From a virus: 48,241 bases of DNA. The notes under the pieces were generated by a model. The model was not told where the DNA came from, searched no databases, and saw only the letters and a list, made by a program, of their open reading frames with translations. Below, in pieces: positions 16,684 through 25,514 of the stretch (its first letter is position 1; every line of letters starts with the position of its first letter). The translations under genes and the position numbers were made by a program. Where the stretch lies: IMG/VR virus record IMGVR_UViG_3300013101_000016, positions 1 through 48,241 of that record; one strand, 5' to 3'.

Positions 16684-17501
16684 TGGGAACACGCCGAGTC
16701 CCTGCCACCGGGATGCAGCTAGACCGCTGCGACGTATGTGGAAATGAGATTCACCGCAGGGATCTTGTGCGTACCCAGGTTGAGTACGGCATCCCCGAGG
16801 CGTACAACTACCTGTCTTACTCGTCTTACAATACGAGTGGATGGGAAGTAGACACAGCCTCAGACGCAGGTTCAATCTCATATGGGAATAGGTGCGATCA
16901 CGCCAGGACTCAGGTGCCACCGGACCAGCCCACTGCGGTTGGTACGATGGACATGGTGAGCGGCGTGCAGACCTGGGAGGGAGACGGGGTGTTTAGAGCT
17001 AATACCCTTTCCCCGGCCGCTACGGGGCCTACAACTGTCCTTACCTTTTCAGGGGTAGTAGGACCGCACCTTGAGAACGAAACGCCTACAATGACCGTTA
17101 AAATGGGCGTGACGAACAGTGACGGGTCAGTTAAGCAAGTCGTCAGGACATGGACCCTGTGCGGGCAGAAGCGCGTCTGGTGTGCTGAAACAGCATCAAC
17201 GCTCGAAGGCTATGGGTTAGGGTCTGGCACTCAGCAGTACTACTATATAGAGATCACCAATGACGGCAAATGGTGGATAGACGAACTACAGCTTGAAGAG
17301 GACACGGCAACTGGCGCACCCGAGGTATTCGCCGCCACATCTGGCGCAGCGTACTCCCAGACGGCAGATTCCGCTGGGATCTCATCCAGGAAGGTATGCC
17401 CAAGTTGCTTCGAGTACGTGTTCAAGAAATCACAGATCTACGGGCGTACGGATGAACCTCAGATGGACTATCCGGTAGCGTCACACGCACAGGAGTTTTA
17501 G
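16683..17501 (+). CDS. Virion-associated protein with terminal zinc knuckles, 272 aa
   Basis: GAGGAGGAC precedes the ATG. Residues 16-19 (CDVC) and residues about 239-242 (CPSC) form two CxxC pairs far apart in sequence that could together hold one zinc ion. Between them is a beta-rich domain with jelly-roll-like pattern (ATGPTTVLTFSGVVGPHLEN ... YYYIEITNDGKWWIDELQLE, about 115-200), similar in style to carbohydrate-binding modules. Position upstream of the adaptor suggests a tail or neck protein. Confidence 0.55.
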   Translation: MGTRRVPATGMQLDRCDVCGNEIHRRDLVRTQVEYGIPEAYNYLSYSSYNTSGWEVDTASDAGSISYGNRCDHARTQVPPDQPTAVGTMDMVSGVQTWEGDGVFRANTLSPAATGPTTVLTFSGVVGPHLENETPTMTVKMGVTNSDGSVKQVVRTWTLCGQKRVWCAETASTLEGYGLGSGTQQYYYIEITNDGKWWIDELQLEEDTATGAPEVFAATSGAAYSQTADSAGISSRKVCPSCFEYVFKKSQIYGRTDEPQMDYPVASHAQEF

Positions 17502-18167
17502 ATGGCAAGGCTTACAGCCGATGACATGATTGATATCGTCCGCGACTGCTGTGGCGGCGAGACCAGCGAGACCTTATCTGATACAAGGATACTCAGGTTT
17601 CTTAACGAGGCCGCGCTGAACCTGGCGTCGAAGTACACGTTTGATCAGTTGAGTGCTACCACTCCCATCACCACTGCGGACGGGACCGCTGAGTACACGA
17701 TGGCTGTTGATGACGTTGTTGAGTTCACGGGGATTGTCAACGGCACCAAGAACTTCGAGCTATATCCCATGAATGAGGACCAGTACCTAAGTTTCACGCA
17801 GGGCGATGCTCAGAGCGGAGATCCTAACTATTGGTACGTTGATGGCACCAGCGGCGGCGCATACGTACTGAGGCTCTGGCCCACGCCCAGCAGCGCAGAC
17901 ACCCTCACGGTACACTACACCAAGCTTGAGGAGTTGAAGACCTCTCCGACCGCGACCAGCCTCACCATACCTCGCGTTTGGGACAAGGTGGCGTACCTGT
18001 ACGCAGCATCCTCCGCATGGGAGATGCTTGGTGATTCCGAGCGAGCGGAAACGTTCGTGAAGATGGCAGCACGAAACGAGGCCCAGGCAGCAAAGACGGT
18101 CAAGGTGCCGTCGTACATTCCTGGGTTCCTTGGCTCGCCCGTAGGAGGGGCGATGAAGAATGCCTAA
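17502..18167 (+). CDS. Head-tail adaptor (tail tubular A-like), 221 aa
   Basis: AGGAG lies 7 bases before the ATG. The N-terminal helices (DDMIDIVRDCCGGETSETLS, DTRILRFLNEAALNLASKY) followed by a beta-rich middle (ITTADGTAEYTMAVDDVVEF) and C-terminal helices match the adaptor proteins that dock under the portal, such as T7 gp11 or P22 gp4 types. These form a 12-mer ring between portal and nozzle. The gene directly precedes the large nozzle-like protein and overlaps it by 8 bases, as expected for such pairs. Confidence 0.75.
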   Translation: MARLTADDMIDIVRDCCGGETSETLSDTRILRFLNEAALNLASKYTFDQLSATTPITTADGTAEYTMAVDDVVEFTGIVNGTKNFELYPMNEDQYLSFTQGDAQSGDPNYWYVDGTSGGAYVLRLWPTPSSADTLTVHYTKLEELKTSPTATSLTIPRVWDKVAYLYAASSAWEMLGDSERAETFVKMAARNEAQAAKTVKVPSYIPGFLGSPVGGAMKNA

Positions 18168-21100
18168 CATCAAGTATCACTACATCTCTCTTGGTGATGC
18201 AACGATAATACAGCGTCGTCACCCAAGGGAGATTGAACCGCCTGGGATGGTGAACATAGAGAATGCCATTACCTCAAGATCCGATTCCTCTATAACCATG
18301 AGGCCACCGTGGGTTAGGGTTTATGATGATGTATACGGGTTCTCGTCAGTACTAAATACTGATGATACGGCAGAGCTTAGAGATGCCGTAAACTCTGCCA
18401 CCGGGCTGTACGGCTCTGGTCAGGTATTGTTCTTAACTTCATACATACCATATGGGATCAACAGTGGATCCCCGGCCGTGTTGAGCGACACGCACGGCAA
18501 CGGGTCGTGTTCTCTTATCGAGGGTGAAAATACGGTTGTTGGAACAAACACCGACTTTTATAAAAGGGTGTACAGGGGGGCCATAGTTCGCTTTGAGGGT
18601 CTAAACACGTCATACACCGGGGCTCCGTATCTGTGGCTAATCTCAACCAATACGGATGAGTGGTACATGACAGATCAGGACGAGAACGAGGTTCCGCTTC
18701 AAGGCTCATACATCAGGGCCATCACCGGCGCTTCCCTGTATATGAGGTACGGTGAACCTGGGTCCATGGCCTACTATGGACAAATTGGCGAAGGCGACGA
18801 AGATGCCCTTGGATTTGATGCACTCTATACGAGACTCAGTGGAGACCCGGCCCAAAGAGCCGGAGACTCTTCAAAGTTGTTTAATTTGCAGATGGGAACT
18901 AACATTTCCGGAGCAAAGTACATGTGGACCGATAGCCCAACAACCCCGAACGAGTATTACATGACGGCCAGGGACACCACCGAGCCGGATCTTGTCCCAG
19001 ACTCATGGTCAGGAAGTTCTAGTACCCCGTCGTACATTCGCGTAGTGAACTCTGACAATAGGAGCTATGCTCATCCATTTAATACTCCACTGGATCAGAT
19101 TGGTGCGCCAACTGGGTTTAATTCCGGAGACGTAATAGACTACGGAGAGGTTGAGTCGCTTGCAGACGAGGAATGGGGAATCGGGGATGCCGACTCGCTA
19201 GGGTTCAATACTGTATACTACAGGCTTGATGCGGGAGACCCTGATGCATTGCTTGCCTCGGTTGGATCATCCAGGTGGGACGGCGTTACTGGCGAAGTTT
19301 TAAGCTGGCCGCAGTCAATGGTTTTGAGTGGGTACAAAGACGTTTCTACTAGCGCGACGTACACATGGCAGCAATCAGCAAAAAGTAGAAACACGGGTTT
19401 CTATCTTCCCGGTACAGACACTCCCGTAACCGCATACCTGTACTATCTCAAGATTTCCTCCGGAGATCCAGGCATCCCACACCCGGAAGATATCTATATG
19501 AATGGGAGCAAGCCAAGAAGGAGGAGTGTTGAACTTCTCAAGCCCGGACTGTGGGATGATCAAGAATGGGGATATGGAAATCACACGCTTGATAATCTAG
19601 GATACGATACTATCTATGCTGCCACTTCGTGGGACGGGACAATGGCAAGCGTAGATGTAGAGATCATAATGCCGTTCAGCTACCAATTCTCAGACTACGG
19701 GTGGGCCGCGTCTGCTACATCCGATGAGTATTACATGGTTCAGCAGGATGGGTCAACTGAGATTACAGCGGACTTTAACGAGCCTCATAATGTTTCGCGC
19801 GGGGTAGACGGGAAAATGATACAAGGAACCGTTGGCTCTCTTAGTGATGGCGAATGGGGGTTTGGCAAACTTGCCGGTGATTCCCTTACGTACGATACTA
19901 TCTATGTGGGACTCGACGCAGGAAATCCGGATGACATAGGAATGCAAATGGTTGCCGAGTATGACTTCCAAATCTACTCCAGCAAATACAAGTGGACGGA
20001 GAGCGGTACCTCAGATATGTGGTACATAACGCTATCAGATGGCTCTGACCCAAGCATATCCCTGCCAACGAATCTCAGCCTTGACGGGTATGAGTATACC
20101 TACGTAACCATGCAGATTCTTAGCCCGAATGAATGGACATACGGGAACGAGGACTCGCTTGGTTTCAATACGATATACGTGTATGCAGAGTCCTCCCCGG
20201 ACGGGGCCATCGGGACCGGCGAAAACGATGAGACTAAGCCAGTCAAGATTGTTATCAAAGACGCATCTTCTGACTTTGACTACTACATGGTTGACAAGGT
20301 AAATGGTAACGACGATCTTCTCATATCAGGATTGGCCGTATCGTCCATCAGCGATTCAAAGCCGGTATTCTACTACAACCACAATCCGTATCGGTCTAAA
20401 TACAAATTCAACATCCAGTCATACACGCAAGGGCTGATCTACAATACGCCAAGCAATGAAGGAGATGTCAACCGAGAGGACATCAGCGGGCCGTTCTACG
20501 CCGGTCTTCAAAAGGGAGACTGGAAGTACCAGTCGAAGGTGCTGATTGACAAGGAGTTTGAGGGAACTGGAGTAACCTTCAATGTTCAGCCTCTTCTTGC
20601 TGGAAGTGGATCCTCGTACTTACAGGCTTTTCAGTGGATACAGGATGAGGCTGACGATTCATTCTATATCGCGCGCAATTTCCTTGCACTATCGTATGGC
20701 CTTTCCGGTCCGTGGGAAAAGGCTTACATAAATACGCATGGCGACCAAGAAGGCACTCTGATTGAAATAGATGGAGATTACCAAAGCAAGGTCGTATTCA
20801 ACGGGATGAAGGCGTATGGGTCTACATACATAGCTCCAGTCATTGATTGCAACCTTGACTCGCCAGCGACATCTTCACTTCCAGGCTATGCGCACTCCAC
20901 TGACGCCTTTGGCCTTGAGTGGGACATGCATACAGATAGCGCATATGAGTGGAGCACGGCAGGCAGAGCGAAGGTGCCTGCTGACTGGGAGCCAATTGCC
21001 GTTGCGTGGAATGGAGACTCGCCAGGAAGGATTGTCCTTCTTTACTGGCAATCAACTACCAACAGGGTTACGGTTAGATATACTGACGACGATGGGACCA

Positions 21101-23586
21101 CCTTCAACGACGCCGCCGTGGGAGGAGCGCCCAATTACTTCGTTGGCGATGAGACCAGCCGTGTTGATTATTTTGGTGGTCAGTTCATAATCACAAGGTC
21201 TTCTGGCTTGTATTATGGAGACGGCACGACATTCACAGAGAAATCACTTACCGGGAGTGATTACACATCAGTAGCATACAGCCCAACACAGGGATATGCG
21301 GCCCTTGACAGGGCAGCTAAGAAGGTTAATACAGCACTAGATGTTTCTGGCACCTGGACACTTACAGATCTTCCTGTCCCGGAGTATGCTGGTGCCGTTG
21401 AGTGGCTGATGTGGGATACCTATGGAGAAAGGTGGGTTGTAAACTTAACCGGTGGGATGATGTGGACAAGCACACTAGATGTAGATGATCTTACGGGATA
21501 CCCGCCGTGGCTGTCGGAGCCAATCCTGGACTCGGGAGAGGGCGCGTCACAGAAGGAACCAACCAACATGGTGTCTGACGCCGGTGGCCTGCTGTGGTGT
21601 ACGTACGATGGCGGGGCATACTATTTCAGACATATCAGATCAACTAGGTACTCGTACTACTGGTGGGATGTTGAAAAGTTTGTGCCGCTCAGTAAAGATT
21701 TCAGGGCACAGACATTTTCTGTTCTTGATGGATACGTTGTCCTCATCGGCACCAGCGAGAGAACATGGGATAACATAGACTATGACAAAACAGAATCGCT
21801 GTCACCTAACCCGTCGTTTGACGACGAGGAGAAGGACTTCACCTTTGCTGCGATGACAAGCCTTGGTGATCATGGCATAAAACCAGAGACCGTAGTTGCT
21901 ACCGCGACCCTGACCGATGGCACCATTGAAGAGATAACTGATGACGGGGCCGGAGTCCTCAAGGGAACCGTAAGCGCAACCGGAACAATCAGCTATGAAA
22001 CCGGCATCATGGTTGTCATCTTTAATGACATCACTGCGGCGACCGGCAGCACCTTTTCAGTCAGATACACTTATCTGATAGAGGGCGACACAACCGGATG
22101 GGAGTACCACCCGAGGCGCATCAGGTGGACGGCCCCCAAAACGTATGATGACTTTGAGGGCGTGGGATCTGGTACTGGAGATGCCAGCGGAGACGGAGCG
22201 TTTCTTGATTCAAGGCCGGTCAATGGAAGGATAGTCGTCTTTGAAACAAGTGCAATAACATCCATTGTGCCCAGGGGTGACGTCTTTGATCCGTGGGATT
22301 TCGATACCATAAGGAGCGGAGTGAAGCTTCTTAGCAACCCAGTTGTGGTTGATGACAAGTGCTACTTCATAGCGACTGACGGACTTCTTTGGGAGACTAA
22401 CGGGATAGACGCCAAGGAATCAGGGTCGTCATATGACGCAACACTATATGATGATTTCAATGAAGAGGGACCGGTCTTTCTTGATTACTCAGTTGAATTG
22501 AACTCTTTACTTGTCTACCACTTCGACCTGGCCGCAGATGTTCCTGCTGTTTACACAATTAGCTTGGCTGTAGGAACCGTAACCAAGTCGTCCCTACCGT
22601 TCATTCCTGATGATGGCGTACTGGCAAAGAGGGCGGCAAGCGTGTTCGCGGTATCTAATTCAGACGACGAGACCATCTACGGATCTCACCACCCGACAGA
22701 CTCAAACGATGACAAGGTTGTTCTGTACTCTTTGTCTACAGGATTTGGAGTAACCGGGGAGGACATCCCAATGTCTGGTGTTGAATCCTATTATCACTCA
22801 ACGATTGAAACCGGCGAGTTGTATCTAAACCCGGAAGGCAAGAAAACGTCACTAAAGAATGTTACTGTTAGGACATTCGTTAGCGACGACGAGGGGGCAG
22901 GCCTACCAGTTATCGCGCTTGAAGTAAAATCAAATGAGGATGCAGACTGGACCAGCGAGGGAGATACTGCCGGGACCACAACTATTAGCACCACGACGTG
23001 TACCGGTGCCTCTACCGCATGGAGCAACCTGATTGCTGGTCCGAACTCTGGCGACACGCAGCAGAAGTGTAACGGTGTTACCGTGCTCTTCACCCTCCCG
23101 TGTCTCGCAAAACAGGCAAGGATATACCTTGACAGCACACTTCTCGTGGAGGGCACAGACTACGCCAATGGTGCCACCAACTCAATCTCGTTTGGCGGCG
23201 CTTACACCCCCCCGGCCGCAGATGAAACTCTCTACGCATACTGGGACGTGATGCCCGAAATCAGGGTAGCTGTCGGGGATGTGTACAAAAGCTCAGAGGG
23301 GTTCCATAGAATAGAGTCTATCGAATCTGCGCAGGACATCACCCTTGACCACTACATGTCTACAGGGTCGGATGCTGCGCCAGTCCACTACCCAACCACG
23401 GAGATGCCGGTTGGTAACGCTGAAACGAAGCTTGGGCTAAACAAGCTAGTCGAGGGTGTCTCAATTCGTTTATACGTTATACCAAAGTACAACACTGATC
23501 CAACCCCCGAGATTGTAAAAGTAACGGGGATTTCTATCGGACACATCCCCCAGGGAAGCAAGATACTACAGGCAACAGGGAGTTAA
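18160..23586 (+). CDS. Giant nozzle-like tail protein with repeated modules, 1808 aa
   Basis: Follows the adaptor directly, the place of the tail nozzle in podoviruses. T7 gp12 is about 800 residues, so this protein is more than twice as long. Five copies of a motif of the form EWGxGxxDSLGFxTIYxRL occur near residues 207, 337, 466, 561 and 656 and mark inserted or tandem beta domains that probably stand out from the tail tube. The N terminus (DATIIQRRHPREIEPPGMVN ENAI) and a propeller-like region (about 920-1500, with YWWDVEKFVPLSKDFRAQTF) resemble nozzle proteins. The C terminus (VSIRLYVIPKYNTDPTPEIV) is beta-rich. The exact family is not assigned. Confidence 0.7.
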   Translation: MPNIKYHYISLGDATIIQRRHPREIEPPGMVNIENAITSRSDSSITMRPPWVRVYDDVYGFSSVLNTDDTAELRDAVNSATGLYGSGQVLFLTSYIPYGINSGSPAVLSDTHGNGSCSLIEGENTVVGTNTDFYKRVYRGAIVRFEGLNTSYTGAPYLWLISTNTDEWYMTDQDENEVPLQGSYIRAITGASLYMRYGEPGSMAYYGQIGEGDEDALGFDALYTRLSGDPAQRAGDSSKLFNLQMGTNISGAKYMWTDSPTTPNEYYMTARDTTEPDLVPDSWSGSSSTPSYIRVVNSDNRSYAHPFNTPLDQIGAPTGFNSGDVIDYGEVESLADEEWGIGDADSLGFNTVYYRLDAGDPDALLASVGSSRWDGVTGEVLSWPQSMVLSGYKDVSTSATYTWQQSAKSRNTGFYLPGTDTPVTAYLYYLKISSGDPGIPHPEDIYMNGSKPRRRSVELLKPGLWDDQEWGYGNHTLDNLGYDTIYAATSWDGTMASVDVEIIMPFSYQFSDYGWAASATSDEYYMVQQDGSTEITADFNEPHNVSRGVDGKMIQGTVGSLSDGEWGFGKLAGDSLTYDTIYVGLDAGNPDDIGMQMVAEYDFQIYSSKYKWTESGTSDMWYITLSDGSDPSISLPTNLSLDGYEYTYVTMQILSPNEWTYGNEDSLGFNTIYVYAESSPDGAIGTGENDETKPVKIVIKDASSDFDYYMVDKVNGNDDLLISGLAVSSISDSKPVFYYNHNPYRSKYKFNIQSYTQGLIYNTPSNEGDVNREDISGPFYAGLQKGDWKYQSKVLIDKEFEGTGVTFNVQPLLAGSGSSYLQAFQWIQDEADDSFYIARNFLALSYGLSGPWEKAYINTHGDQEGTLIEIDGDYQSKVVFNGMKAYGSTYIAPVIDCNLDSPATSSLPGYAHSTDAFGLEWDMHTDSAYEWSTAGRAKVPADWEPIAVAWNGDSPGRIVLLYWQSTTNRVTVRYTDDDGTTFNDAAVGGAPNYFVGDETSRVDYFGGQFIITRSSGLYYGDGTTFTEKSLTGSDYTSVAYSPTQGYAALDRAAKKVNTALDVSGTWTLTDLPVPEYAGAVEWLMWDTYGERWVVNLTGGMMWTSTLDVDDLTGYPPWLSEPILDSGEGASQKEPTNMVSDAGGLLWCTYDGGAYYFRHIRSTRYSYYWWDVEKFVPLSKDFRAQTFSVLDGYVVLIGTSERTWDNIDYDKTESLSPNPSFDDEEKDFTFAAMTSLGDHGIKPETVVATATLTDGTIEEITDDGAGVLKGTVSATGTISYETGIMVVIFNDITAATGSTFSVRYTYLIEGDTTGWEYHPRRIRWTAPKTYDDFEGVGSGTGDASGDGAFLDSRPVNGRIVVFETSAITSIVPRGDVFDPWDFDTIRSGVKLLSNPVVVDDKCYFIATDGLLWETNGIDAKESGSSYDATLYDDFNEEGPVFLDYSVELNSLLVYHFDLAADVPAVYTISLAVGTVTKSSLPFIPDDGVLAKRAASVFAVSNSDDETIYGSHHPTDSNDDKVVLYSLSTGFGVTGEDIPMSGVESYYHSTIETGELYLNPEGKKTSLKNVTVRTFVSDDEGAGLPVIALEVKSNEDADWTSEGDTAGTTTISTTTCTGASTAWSNLIAGPNSGDTQQKCNGVTVLFTLPCLAKQARIYLDSTLLVEGTDYANGATNSISFGGAYTPPAADETLYAYWDVMPEIRVAVGDVYKSSEGFHRIESIESAQDITLDHYMSTGSDAAPVHYPTTEMPVGNAETKLGLNKLVEGVSIRLYVIPKYNTDPTPEIVKVTGISIGHIPQGSKILQATGS

Positions 23587-23587
23587 T

Positions 23588-24067
23588 ATGCAGTATCCAC
23601 CACAGAATCAGAGAGGGCCGGGAGGTCAGATGGGCGGCGGCGGCGGTGCGCCACAGGGTGGTCCCGCGCCGAGACAGGCAGGCCCGCAGATGGGCGGTCC
23701 TCCACAGGGCGGCCCTGATCAAATGCAGATGTCACAGTTCAGGCAGGGCCAGTACAGCCCGCAGGGCGGGGTAGACGAACTACAGGCACAGTTTGCCAGG
23801 GCACAGGCTACCGGAGCAAGCCCGCTTGTCCTTGCCGAGCTACAGCAAAAGCTCAGCATTGCTCAGCGCGGGATGGAGCAGTGGCAGAATCGCAAGTACG
23901 GCGAAGAGATGGGCAGACTCACCCAGCCGCAGGGTGCAGGCAGCGTGGGCAGCGGTGGTCGCGGCGGCAGACCTGCACAGTCGCAGCTACAGCAGAACCC
24001 CTACCTTGAGATGCTTCTCCGTAACCGTCTCGGCATGGGTGGGGGCGGTGGTAGAGGGGCCTGGTAA
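23588..24067 (+). CDS. Gly/Gln/Pro-rich disordered virion protein, 159 aa
   Basis: GGGAGTTAAT precedes the ATG. Residues 1-60 and 115-159 are low-complexity (QMGGGGGAPQGGPAPRQAGP; GGRGGRPAQSQLQQNP), with a helix in between (VDELQAQFARAQATGASPLV, then LAELQQKLSIAQRG). Composition resembles the C-terminal tail of the portal and the N terminus of the scaffold. It lies in a row with other likely ejection proteins between the tail gene and the largest internal protein. Role unknown; such proteins could travel through the tail channel. Confidence 0.6.
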   Translation: MQYPPQNQRGPGGQMGGGGGAPQGGPAPRQAGPQMGGPPQGGPDQMQMSQFRQGQYSPQGGVDELQAQFARAQATGASPLVLAELQQKLSIAQRGMEQWQNRKYGEEMGRLTQPQGAGSVGSGGRGGRPAQSQLQQNPYLEMLLRNRLGMGGGGGRGAW

Positions 24068-24594
24068 TGGGTACGTTCAACGATAACATGTACACCAACC
24101 CAGGGTCTAACCAGGCGATGTACCGCTCGCCATGGTACACGACCGGATCCAGTGGGTACTCTGAGACTCCCCAAATCGGGCAGGCCGGGCAAGCTGCCGG
24201 TGGGGAGAGTGATCCGTATGCTGGTAACAGCTACTTCGAAATGCTACTCAAGGGCATCATGGACACTGGAGAGTACGGGCCTACGCAGGATGCCGCTGCT
24301 CGCGGCAAGGCCTCTGAGCAGGAAGATGCCATGCTGCGCTACAAGATGGGCAGCAAACGAAAGAAGGGCAAACATGAACAGATTCCTGACGGCTCGCTCG
24401 CGCTGTCTAACTATCCTGGTTTGCGCAACGCTGTTGACTGGGCCGCTACTGGCAACATGCCTAGCGGTGTGGGATCAGGTAGTGCGCACGGATGGCTCAA
24501 GGAGCAGAACGATAGAGAGTATGGAGATAGAATGAGACAGGGGCGTAAAGACTGGGCGCAGAATCAAAAAGACGCCCTTGGTTGGAGGTACTAA
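24067..24594 (+). CDS. Putative internal virion protein, 175 aa
   Basis: The ATG overlaps the previous stop. The N terminus is disordered (Ser/Gly/Tyr-rich, NMYTNPGSNQAMYRSPWYTT) and contains NSYFEMLLKGIMD (residues 57-69), which resembles NPYLEMLLRNRLG near the end of the preceding protein. The C-terminal half is charged. The shared YFEMLL/YLEMLL motif suggests the two proteins bind the same partner. The stop overlaps the next start. Confidence 0.6.
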   Translation: MGTFNDNMYTNPGSNQAMYRSPWYTTGSSGYSETPQIGQAGQAAGGESDPYAGNSYFEMLLKGIMDTGEYGPTQDAAARGKASEQEDAMLRYKMGSKRKKGKHEQIPDGSLALSNYPGLRNAVDWAATGNMPSGVGSGSAHGWLKEQNDREYGDRMRQGRKDWAQNQKDALGWRY

Positions 24595-25511
24595 TGCCAG
24601 GAACAACTCCAGTGTTTGGCGGGCAGAACACCAATAGTCCGACACAGCAAGGACACAACCTCGGTAACACTGGCTGGGGTCCAGCATCCCAGATGCGTGA
24701 TTGGCTTGACAACTTTCAGCCAGACCAAATGGGATTTCAGGGCGGGGGGCAGAGCGCCTGGGGTGGCCCAATGGGGCATCTTGGACACGCAGGTCAGGAC
24801 TTCCAGTATAATCCGCGCACAGGAGAGTACGGGTATCAGGACAAGGCCGGGTTAGGCCTTGAGGGTGGTGAATCCATCTGGCGCATCGACCCGGTAACCG
24901 GCGACAAGGTTATCAACCCTGCGGCGATGATGCAGTTCATGCAGGGCGGTGGTGATGGCGGCGGTGGCTACCAGAAGTATCAGATGACCGACTATCAGGG
25001 TGGCAATGTCACTCCGGGCTCAGGCTACGAGGCCTTTGACTATGACACCATCGGATCAGGTATCGATCCACAGGCCGTTATCCAGGCGAACGAATACAAG
25101 CTCAAGGAAGGCATGGAGGGCGACTTCGCCCAGGCCGGGGCAAGAGCCGGGCAGAGCGGGTTTGACATGAGCACCCCGTACATGGGTGAGCTTGGTGCAG
25201 CCGCACGCAAGGCTTCGCAGGACCGTAACGCCATGTCGATGAAGTACCAGTTCCAGGCAGCAGAGTCGCAAGCCGCAAGGGATCTCGCGCAGCAGCAGCA
25301 GGCCGCTTCGCTTGACTTCGGTGGGTGGCAGGCTGGCTACCAGGGTGATCTCCAGTCGCAGATGTTCAACGCGGGGCAGGGGTTTGACAAGTGGGCCATG
25401 GAGAACCAGTTCGGGTTTCAGGATAACCAGGGGCAGAACCTCTATAACCAGACGAACGAAATGAACAGTCAGAACAACATGATGTCCATGCTCCAGCAGA
25501 TGATGGGATAG
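24594..25511 (+). CDS. Putative internal virion protein, 305 aa
   Basis: ATG 24594 overlaps the upstream stop and follows TTGGAGGTACTA. The first 150 residues are Gly/Gln-rich and disordered. Residues about 150-300 form a long glutamine- and alanine-rich helix (LGAAARKASQDRNAMSMKYQ, then AESQAARDLAQQQQAASLDF). Long Ala/Gln helices are typical of ejection proteins stored in the head core and released through the tail. The NMMSMLQQMMG ending is methionine rich. The role is inferred from place and composition. Confidence 0.6.
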   Translation: MPGTTPVFGGQNTNSPTQQGHNLGNTGWGPASQMRDWLDNFQPDQMGFQGGGQSAWGGPMGHLGHAGQDFQYNPRTGEYGYQDKAGLGLEGGESIWRIDPVTGDKVINPAAMMQFMQGGGDGGGGYQKYQMTDYQGGNVTPGSGYEAFDYDTIGSGIDPQAVIQANEYKLKEGMEGDFAQAGARAGQSGFDMSTPYMGELGAAARKASQDRNAMSMKYQFQAAESQAARDLAQQQQAASLDFGGWQAGYQGDLQSQMFNAGQGFDKWAMENQFGFQDNQGQNLYNQTNEMNSQNNMMSMLQQMMG

Positions 25512-25514
25512 GCT

